From positions 1-5,576 of the forward strand of contig JALSZZ010000026.1 of assembly GCA_027075825.1 (NCBI GenBank): a DNA stretch of 5,576 bases. Direction: 5' to 3'. The first letter of the stretch is position 1. Each line of letters begins with the position of its first letter. A model generated the notes under the pieces. The model was not told the origin of the DNA and searched no databases. It saw only the letters and a program-made list of their open reading frames with translations. The position numbers were made by a program, and so were the translations under genes. The stretch is from Mariprofundaceae bacterium. GTDB taxonomy: Bacteria > Pseudomonadota > Zetaproteobacteria > Mariprofundales > Mariprofundaceae. Below, one piece after another: positions 1-4,969 of this stretch.

Positions 1-224
1 GGCTCGATGCCGTACTCTACCACCTGGTGGAATCGCTGCGCCTGATTTGCCTGCAACTCTCCCCCTTTATGCCGGAAAAAACCGCCATCATGCTCAGCCA
101 GATCATGAATCAGCCGGTGGATGTCGGCCAGCTTCGTCTGAGCACAGCAGGGGGCTGGGGCTTGCTTGCCAATGGCCATCAGTGTGCCGCGCCATCACCC
201 GTGTTTCCCCGGCTGGATCAGTAG
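1..224 (+). CDS. metG: Methionyl-tRNA synthetase, C-terminal end (5' truncated by window)
   Basis: This is the last 73 codons of a class I methionyl-tRNA synthetase, the cytoplasmic enzyme that charges tRNA-Met with methionine. The reading frame is open from base 3. What is visible is the end of the helical anticodon-binding domain: the helix with LYHLVESLRLICLQLSPFMP matches the conserved 'EslR.i...L.PFmPe' stretch. It is followed by a segment ending in WGLLANG and the family's closing motif VFPRLD, just before the TAG stop. The protein ends two residues after FPR. It is therefore the short form that lacks the C-terminal EMAPII/Trbp111-like tRNA-binding and dimerisation domain fused in E. 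coli MetG; that domain could be encoded elsewhere. The HIGH and KMSKS motifs lie outside the window. The next gene begins 9 nt downstream, so metG probably leads the operon. The identification is firm from the motifs, although only the tail is seen. Confidence 0.93.
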   Translation, partial: LDAVLYHLVESLRLICLQLSPFMPEKTAIMLSQIMNQPVDVGQLRLSTAGGWGLLANGHQCAAPSPVFPRLDQ

Positions 225-233
225 GCAGCGACA

Positions 234-755
234 ATGTTGAAGCGGTGGTTGACGCAGCGGGTGCCGGATGCAACGACGCTTTGTCAGCATAAACGCCTTC
301 GTTTTCTCGGTGAGGCCCTGCACCGCCCTTATTTGTGGGTCATGAACCGTCGTTCGCTGGCCATGGCCTGTGCGATTGGCCTGTTTGTGGCTTTTATCCC
401 TGTGCCGGGGCAAATGGCGCTTGCGGCGTTGGGAGCCGTCTGGTTTCACGGCAATCTTCCGGTATCTGTCGCCCTAGTATGGCTGACCAACCCCGTCACC
501 ATGCCACCGATTTTTTATCTGACCTACAAACTGGGCACCTGGCTATTACAGATTCCACCCGGTGATTTTCATTTTGAGGCAACGTTGACGTGGTTTGTGA
601 ACAGTCTGCAAACCGTCTTGCCGCCTTTTTTGCTCGGCTGTCTGGTGTGCGCCTGCCTGTTCAGCGCCATGGGCTATGTTCTGATGCACAGCCTCTGGCG
701 CTGGCGGGTTGCCAACCGCTGGCGCGCACGCAATATTTGTAACGAAGGAGATTGA
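234..755 (+). CDS. DUF2062 family inner-membrane protein
   Basis: A 173-residue integral membrane protein of the DUF2062 family, whose biochemical function is not established. The N-terminal ~40 residues are basic and probably cytoplasmic. The family core follows: a hydrophobic stretch at about 42-70 containing FIPVPGQM, then one at about 76-104 containing the hallmark LTNPVTMPPIFYLTYKLG (residues 84-101). A third hydrophobic segment runs from about 128 to 154 (PPFLLGCLVCACLFSAMGYV). The C-terminal tail is arginine-rich (RWRVANRWRAR), consistent with a positive-inside cytoplasmic end. The ATG at 234 is the first start after the metG stop. Its Shine-Dalgarno is weak, so translational coupling to metG is likely. 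The stop is separated by one base from the SRPBCC start, and that gene's ribosome binding site lies within this coding sequence. The family assignment is confident; a role in the envelope or in polysaccharide or lipid handling is inferred only from the neighbours. Confidence 0.88.
   Translation: MLKRWLTQRVPDATTLCQHKRLRFLGEALHRPYLWVMNRRSLAMACAIGLFVAFIPVPGQMALAALGAVWFHGNLPVSVALVWLTNPVTMPPIFYLTYKLGTWLLQIPPGDFHFEATLTWFVNSLQTVLPPFLLGCLVCACLFSAMGYVLMHSLWRWRVANRWRARNICNEGD
745..750 (+). promoter_or_regulatory. Ribosome binding site fixing the SRPBCC start
   Basis: AAGGAG lies 6 nt before the ATG at 757, inside the last codons of the DUF2062 gene. It decides in favour of 757 over the in-frame ATG at 709, which would overlap the upstream gene by 47 bases and add 16 residues that look nothing like an SRPBCC N-terminus. 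Confidence 0.8.
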
Positions 756-756
756 T

Positions 757-1200
757 ATGCCTCTGAGTAAACTTGAAGCACAGATAGAGATTAACAAACC
801 ACTGACGGAGGTCATCGCATTTGTTGACGACAACCGTAACGACCCGATGTGGCAAACCTCTGTGCTGGAGTCTGTAAAAGTTACCGATGGCGAACCGGCT
901 GTCGGCACTGTTTACCATGTCAAGGAAAAATTTCTGGGCAGGGTGATTGAACAAAACTGGAAAGTCACCGAACGCCGCGAAGACGGCAGCATGTGGGCGG
1001 CTGAATCGACCAGCGGGCCTTTTCCGATGAAGGCCACGATGCGTTTTGAAGCCATTGATGGCGGCACGCGTATCACCCGCACCCTGAGCATTGATGTCGG
1101 GCGTTTCTTCAGTATTGCCAGTCCGGCAGTTGTGCATATTGCCAAGCGCGAGCTGGACATGGATTTTGCCAACCTCAAGGAATTGCTGGAAGCAGGCTGA
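757..1200 (+). CDS. SRPBCC (START/Bet v1-like) superfamily protein
   Basis: A 147-residue soluble protein with the layout of the SRPBCC / polyketide cyclase-dehydrase-like fold, a single helix-grip domain with a deep hydrophobic ligand pocket. The opening 'KLEAQIEINKPLTEVIAFVDD' is the typical first beta strand plus the 'i..p.e.v..fv.D' helix. DPMWQTSVLESVKV follows, the usual 'W...v..v' element. Beta strands come next (YHVKEKFLGRVIEQNWKVTE, then MKATMRFEAI, then TRITRTLSIDV). A long C-terminal helix follows (VVHIAKRELDMDFANLKELL), ending in the usual 'dl.nLK.lLE'. There is no signal peptide or membrane segment, so it should be cytoplasmic. The ligand cannot be read from the sequence: members bind lipids, hydrophobic small molecules or polyketides. 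It sits one base after the DUF2062 stop and 17 nt before the AsmA-like gene, within one probable operon. The fold assignment is good; the function is unknown. Confidence 0.85.
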   Translation: MPLSKLEAQIEINKPLTEVIAFVDDNRNDPMWQTSVLESVKVTDGEPAVGTVYHVKEKFLGRVIEQNWKVTERREDGSMWAAESTSGPFPMKATMRFEAIDGGTRITRTLSIDVGRFFSIASPAVVHIAKRELDMDFANLKELLEAG

Positions 1201-1217
1201 TTCCCGAAACGGTTTCC

Positions 1218-3842
1218 TTGAACGCTGTTTTTTACCGCACCGCCCTGCCGCCGGTTGCACGTTATTATCTGGCGGCCGTGGCGGTGCTTTTTTTACTGGC
1301 TATGTCTGCCCATATTTCTCTGCAACGTCAGTCAGCAGAAGAGGCAAGTCAACTTGTTCACCAACTGGCCAGGCATCACCACTGGACACTGAAAGATGTT
1401 CGCCTGCACATGTTGCGTGGCATATTGACCGTGTATGGCTTGCATATTCAGGCAGAGAACTGGACGCTTGATGCGCCTTATGTGTTGCTGCGCGGGCATT
1501 TCAGCAGCGACCCTGAGGCTGTTCGTCTCCGTGAGTGGCATATGCAACGCGGTCAGTTACAGCTTCCCCTGCGCTCACTTCCGGATAACGACTTCGGCCT
1601 GTTGTCGCAACTTCCCCCCTATTTACAAAGCATGATGCGTGATATTCGGCTGATTGATATGGACGAAGTGGATATTCAGCTCATGCCGGATATGCTAACG
1701 GATCAACCACTGCTGTTTCAGCGCACCCACCTGCAATGGCAATATGATGCTTCAGGAGGTCATGCCTTTGCCACCAGTCAGGGGCGGCTTGGCTTCTGGC
1801 AATGGCGAAAAAATGCGGAGCAGTCGAGTCTGAACTGGCAGAATGTCAGGGCTTCAAAGATCTTTCCGGTCAATCGCCATGCCACCGGCACGCTGAAAGG
1901 GCATATGCGCTGGCAGGGTGAAACATTGCAGGGTGATGCGCTATGGCAGAGCGGGGATGGCAGCAACCGACGGCTGGCATGGGAAGGCACGGGTGCGCTC
2001 TGGAAAACGGCTGATCTGCATGTTCATGCTGTTAACTGGCCTGTGATCGCAGTACCAGCCTTGTCTGCTGTTGATGGCTGCCAGTGGCAACAGGGGGGAA
2101 TCAATGGCACAGCCAGTATTCAGCTTCAGGAAGACGGCTGGTCGTGGCGTAGCAGGGAACTGACGCTCCGGCATATCCAGACAGCGACAGCGAATGGCAG
2201 TTGCCTGCAGGCTGAGGAGCTTGTACTGCACGGGCTGGCGGCAAAACCAGAGCAGTCACAGCTCACCATCAAGCACTTTGAAGCCACTCACGGTACTGTT
2301 GATCTGCGCCATATTCTGACCGCTTCACCACCGCCGCAGCAACATATCACAGCACAGGGAACATTTCAGGACTGGCAGTTGCGCATTGACGATGATACCC
2401 GCATCGGCGATCTTTATGGCACTGTCTCATCACAGCCATCACAATGGCAACTGGCCTTGTATAACAGGACGGACGCAGCCAATGCCGAACGGGCTGGTCA
2501 ATGGCAGATCAACGCTTCCGGCCAGTGGCAGGATCGTCCGGGAGAGGTGAATTTTTCACTGCAAACAACCGCTGTTCCTGTCGATGAATTTCGCCGTTTT
2601 TTTCCTCAGCGCATGGTGCGCGATGCCCTGCTTTCGGGCAATATCAACCTGCAATGGCAAGGTGCGATCCGGCGTGATGATCATGGCCAGTTGCACTGGT
2701 CAGGCGACGGCGATGCAGCCATTGACCATCTGCAATGGCAACGGGCAGGCTGGCAGGCTGGCAGTTATATGGTCAATCTTGACCATATACAGCTTGACGA
2801 AAGCGGTATGCATGTGCAACGCCTTGCCCTTGCACCATGGCAGTTACTGGCACCGCTTGTTCCCCTGACGCAAAGTCAGCCAGCGCCAGTCAGCCATCAG
2901 CTTTTCTGGCTGGAGGGCTGGCAGATTGATGAATTGCAACTGGCTGCCGGCTCATTTGCCATAGGTTGGCCGGAGCCAGTCTGGGCAAGGATTCAGGCAA
3001 GCAGCATTCATGGCATTCACCCGGGCAAGGCGCTGCATATTGAGCTTGCCGGGACAGTCATGGACGGTGCTGCTTCAGCCAGCATTCGCTGGTTTCCCTG
3101 GCATGCGCCTCAGCGTATGGATGTACGCTTCACCCTGCATGATGCCCTGCCTTTTGTTGCCAATAACTGGTTGCTCCAATCGGATATTCCCGATTTTATT
3201 CAGGGGCGCATTGATACCACGCTGGAAGTGGATAGCGACAGCGAGGATGCTTACGCTTACCAGGGCATATGGCATATTGGGCTGAGGCATGGTGAACTGG
3301 CGCAGGGTTTGCAGCAAAGCGAGCAATTTCAGCAACTGGTCGGCGCTATGCCACGAGAGGCGCTTGCTGCCTTGCGTTATCAGGATATGACCAGACTGGA
3401 CATCCCGTTGCGGGGAAACTGGCAAACATCACCCTTAAGCTGGAGTCTGCTTGGCAAGGCGCTGATCCAACAGCTTCATCACAAAGTGGCGGCCAGTGCA
3501 GGTGGTAACAGTACGGAACATTACAAGCGCCATACCCTTGGCTATGTTCGCCTGCATCATGATGATCAGTTATGGCCCAATGAGCGCGCCCGTGTCCGTA
3601 CCGTCATCAAAGGTTTGCACAAAACGCATGCCGTGGTGGAACTGGTGCCGCAGCTCGGACGGAGGCCATTGAATGCCGATACCATTGCGGATATTCGCTA
3701 CACGCAGCAATTGCTTGAAGATTACATGGTTACGCAGCACATCAAACGCCAGCGCATTTTTCCTTTATGGCCACAGACATCACATCAGGCAGGTGGCGAA
3801 GCGGGTATTCGCATGCAGGTTGTTGATCGCACAGGGCAATAA
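1218..3842 (+). CDS. AsmA/DUF748-like envelope protein with N-terminal anchor and OmpA-like C-terminal module
   Basis: A large protein (874 residues) with one membrane anchor at about 14-32 (ARYYLAAVAVLFLLAMSAHI) and a long beta-rich, presumably periplasmic body. The body is rich in Trp and Gln, with recurring LQWQ/GQWQ-type strands. Residues about 444-510 follow the AsmA/DUF748 pattern: 'sLqt..vPvdeFrrFfP', then LLSGNINLQWQG, then a 'G.l.w.GdG.a.i..Lqw' repeat. MPREALAAL (711-719) and RLDIPLRGNW (726-735), followed by a 'sWsLLGKALIQQL' stretch, match the end of DUF748 proteins. The last ~70 residues (about 801-874) have the strand-helix-strand layout of an OmpA-like module. AsmA-type proteins are long beta structures linked to lipid traffic or outer-membrane assembly; that role here is inference. 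The start is TTG at 1218 with a poor Shine-Dalgarno. The first in-frame ATG (1302) would cut away the membrane anchor, so TTG is preferred. It is the last gene of the metG cluster, directly before a terminator. Confidence 0.75.
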   Translation: MNAVFYRTALPPVARYYLAAVAVLFLLAMSAHISLQRQSAEEASQLVHQLARHHHWTLKDVRLHMLRGILTVYGLHIQAENWTLDAPYVLLRGHFSSDPEAVRLREWHMQRGQLQLPLRSLPDNDFGLLSQLPPYLQSMMRDIRLIDMDEVDIQLMPDMLTDQPLLFQRTHLQWQYDASGGHAFATSQGRLGFWQWRKNAEQSSLNWQNVRASKIFPVNRHATGTLKGHMRWQGETLQGDALWQSGDGSNRRLAWEGTGALWKTADLHVHAVNWPVIAVPALSAVDGCQWQQGGINGTASIQLQEDGWSWRSRELTLRHIQTATANGSCLQAEELVLHGLAAKPEQSQLTIKHFEATHGTVDLRHILTASPPPQQHITAQGTFQDWQLRIDDDTRIGDLYGTVSSQPSQWQLALYNRTDAANAERAGQWQINASGQWQDRPGEVNFSLQTTAVPVDEFRRFFPQRMVRDALLSGNINLQWQGAIRRDDHGQLHWSGDGDAAIDHLQWQRAGWQAGSYMVNLDHIQLDESGMHVQRLALAPWQLLAPLVPLTQSQPAPVSHQLFWLEGWQIDELQLAAGSFAIGWPEPVWARIQASSIHGIHPGKALHIELAGTVMDGAASASIRWFPWHAPQRMDVRFTLHDALPFVANNWLLQSDIPDFIQGRIDTTLEVDSDSEDAYAYQGIWHIGLRHGELAQGLQQSEQFQQLVGAMPREALAALRYQDMTRLDIPLRGNWQTSPLSWSLLGKALIQQLHHKVAASAGGNSTEHYKRHTLGYVRLHHDDQLWPNERARVRTVIKGLHKTHAVVELVPQLGRRPLNADTIADIRYTQQLLEDYMVTQHIKRQRIFPLWPQTSHQAGGEAGIRMQVVDRTGQ

Positions 3843-3868
3843 AAAAGGCCGCGCAAAGGCGGCCTTTT
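3843..3868. terminator. Bidirectional Rho-independent terminator between convergent clusters
   Basis: A perfect 10-bp inverted repeat: AAAAGGCCGC (3843-3852), a 6-nt loop GCAAAG, then GCGGCCTTTT (3859-3868). The GC-rich core is flanked by an A run on the left and a T run on the right, so the transcript of either strand would carry a hairpin followed by U residues. It starts at the base after the AsmA-like stop codon and lies 18 nt past the stop of the minus-strand Roadblock gene, so it can serve both operons. Confidence 0.88.
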
Positions 3869-3886
3869 CATTAAATCGCAAAAAAC

Positions 3887-4291
3887 TCAGGGGCAGAATG
3901 CTGCCACTTCAGCCATCACACCGCGAACGGCAGCCCAACCCATGCCGAGGTTCGTTTTCTTGCTGGTGATCAGCACCAGCAAGGCATTGGGTTTACCCTC
4001 TACAATGGTCAGGAAATGATAGGTGTTATCAGAAGTCATCTGAATTTCGTAAAACTTTCCGCCTTCATCGTCGCCGCGCTGGGCTGCCAGCATTTTATAG
4101 ACAGCGGAAACATTGCGTCCACGCAACATATCAACAGCAGCAGCGCCCACCGCATCCAGATAGGACTGGGTGAAATACGGTACGTTGTGGCAGGCACCCA
4201 AAATCAGGCCCGTATTCAGATCCACAACACCACAACCCAGTGCGCCATCGACATCGTTAACGACACTTTTTAATACATCATTCAAGCTCAT
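3887..4291 (-). CDS. Roadblock/LC7 domain protein, small single-domain type
   Basis: A 134-residue soluble protein that is essentially one Roadblock/LC7 domain. The fold can be followed as helix 1 (SLNDVLKSVVNDVDG), strands GCGVVDLNTGLILGAC, a long helix (QSYLDAVGAAAVDMLRGR, about 42-59), strands YEIQMTSDNTYHFLTIV and ALLVLITS, and a final helix around LGMGWAAVRGVMAEVAAF. The 'vvDlntGlilg' and 'Y.f...v.g.p...lvlit.....nlGmgw' parts fit the family. Such domains dimerise and in bacteria usually regulate small Ras-like GTPases; no such GTPase is in the window. The three cysteines are at 20, 34 and 133. The start at 4291 is chosen because a near-perfect GGGAGGTGA sits just upstream; an in-frame start 18 codons earlier would place that site inside the gene. 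It is the last gene of the alaS cluster, 98 nt after the larger Roadblock gene, and the two proteins are not close copies. The domain call is good; the role is unknown. Confidence 0.82.
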   Translation of the reverse strand: MSLNDVLKSVVNDVDGALGCGVVDLNTGLILGACHNVPYFTQSYLDAVGAAAVDMLRGRNVSAVYKMLAAQRGDDEGGKFYEIQMTSDNTYHFLTIVEGKPNALLVLITSKKTNLGMGWAAVRGVMAEVAAFCP

Positions 4292-4295
4292 AAGC

Positions 4296-4304
4296 TCACC
4301 TCCC
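4296..4304 (-). promoter_or_regulatory. Strong ribosome binding site of the 134-residue Roadblock gene
   Basis: Read on the minus strand this is GGGAGGTGA, with 7 nt between GGAGG and the ATG at 4291. It is among the best matches to the 16S anti-Shine-Dalgarno in the window, and it fixes the start at 4291 rather than at the upstream in-frame ATG at 4345. Confidence 0.85.
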
Positions 4305-4313
4305 GGTTTTTTA

Positions 4314-4362
4314 CTCGCCTGTCGCGAGATCGATATACAAGTCACGTCTGAACGCCGACGTG
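4314..4362 (-). other. Two small hairpins in the spacer between the Roadblock genes
   Basis: The 98-nt gap between the two Roadblock genes holds two inverted repeats. On the minus-strand transcript the first is CACGTC, an 8-nt loop, GACGTG (4362-4343), with a few possible extra wobble pairs outside. The second is CTCGC, loop GACAG, GCGAG (4328-4314). Neither is followed by a U run (the second is followed by TAAAAAA), so neither is a classical terminator. They could be RNA processing or stability elements, or fold by chance. No convincing sigma70 promoter was seen in the gap. Confidence 0.35.
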
Positions 4363-4389
4363 GTTCCCAGGCAATTCAATAACGAACTG

Positions 4390-4908
4390 CTACTCTTTCT
4401 TGCCTTTTGTGGCTCCAAGCACACGCGCCAACAATACATCAGGATCAAACTGAAAGGAAGCAGCAGGCTCCGCAGCCGAAGTCGGATTGCCACCATCAGC
4501 AGCAATGATATGGGCAATTTCTTCTGCCGTATGGCGGGTTCTGCTCAATACTGTTCCCATATTGGCATGCGCCTTGCCAATTGTCGTAAGAATCAGCGGG
4601 CCGGCATACAGCGTTACTACGGAAATATGCTCGGTTTCACTAAGTACGGTTTTACTGACGTGGTTTTCATCGTGGGTCGCCTGCGCTGTCAGGGCATCGC
4701 CAAGCGAAATAATGGAGGCGCTCATGGCGGCCACGGCATCTGTTTCAATTTCGTGATCCAGCGAATGGTGTGCCACCAGCAAGCCGTCGGGACTGGCCAG
4801 AATGGCCGCGACCACACAATCAAAGTCACGCACCAGTGTTTCCAGCGCCTGGTTGGCTTTTCGCTTGCCCTGATCGGAAATCGCAAAGGATGTTTCTCCG
4901 TGTGGCAT
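4390..4908 (-). CDS. Roadblock/LC7 domain protein, MglB-like, with C-terminal extension
   Basis: A 172-residue soluble protein. Residues about 15-138 form a Roadblock/LC7 domain of the MglB-like kind: helix 1 (NQALETLVRDFDCVVAAIL), the family hallmark LASPDGLLVAHHS (37-49), helix 2 with AAMSASIISLGDALTAQ (60-76), the strand pair ISVVTLYAGPLILTTIG (95-111), and a final helix NMGTVLSRTRHTAEEIAHII (116-135). In MglB, paired domains act on the Ras-like GTPase MglA as activator or exchange partner; no MglA-like gene is visible here. After a Gly/Ala/Pro-rich linker (about 139-150) comes a short tail, FDPDVLLARVLGATKGKKE, that could be an amphipathic, basic docking or membrane-contact segment (inference). 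The start at 4908 is supported by AAGGAGA with good spacing. It lies 61 nt downstream of the alaS stop and probably shares its transcript. The domain assignment is strong; the pathway is unknown. Confidence 0.87.
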   Translation of the reverse strand: MPHGETSFAISDQGKRKANQALETLVRDFDCVVAAILASPDGLLVAHHSLDHEIETDAVAAMSASIISLGDALTAQATHDENHVSKTVLSETEHISVVTLYAGPLILTTIGKAHANMGTVLSRTRHTAEEIAHIIAADGGNPTSAAEPAASFQFDPDVLLARVLGATKGKKE

Positions 4909-4914
4909 GATTAT

Positions 4915-4921
4915 TCTCCTT
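4915..4921 (-). promoter_or_regulatory. Ribosome binding site of the MglB-like gene
   Basis: Read on the minus strand this is AAGGAGA, with 7 nt between AGGAG and the ATG at 4908. It supports the start of the 172-residue Roadblock protein and shows that it is translated independently of alaS. Confidence 0.82.
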
Positions 4922-4969
4922 GTTTATCAGAAAGTTCAACAGCAGCCAGCGTGCTGAAGTTTGGGAAGA

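Noticed and set aside
709..756. A 16-residue N-terminal extension of the SRPBCC protein
   Set aside because: It would overlap the DUF2062 gene by 47 bases, and AAGGAG is placed ideally for the ATG at 757.
661..1260. A 199-codon open frame on the minus strand opposite the SRPBCC gene
   Set aside because: The plus-strand SRPBCC protein has a clear fold and ribosome binding site; the antisense product has no family features.
1733..2742. A possible dispersed DNA repeat based on the recurring word caatggca
   Set aside because: The copies are in the same codon phase and encode the recurring Trp-Gln pairs of the AsmA-like protein; spacing is irregular and flanks differ, so this is protein-level, not DNA-level, repetition.
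4292..4345. An 18-codon N-terminal extension of the small Roadblock protein
   Set aside because: The extension would contain the strong GGGAGGTGA site as coding sequence, and the residues do not resemble the start of a Roadblock domain. The ATG at 4291 is the better start.
4936..4952. A short inverted repeat (CAGCA...TGCTG on the minus strand) between alaS and the MglB-like gene, considered as a terminator
   Set aside because: The stem is only 5 bp and no U run follows, so it does not separate the two genes transcriptionally.
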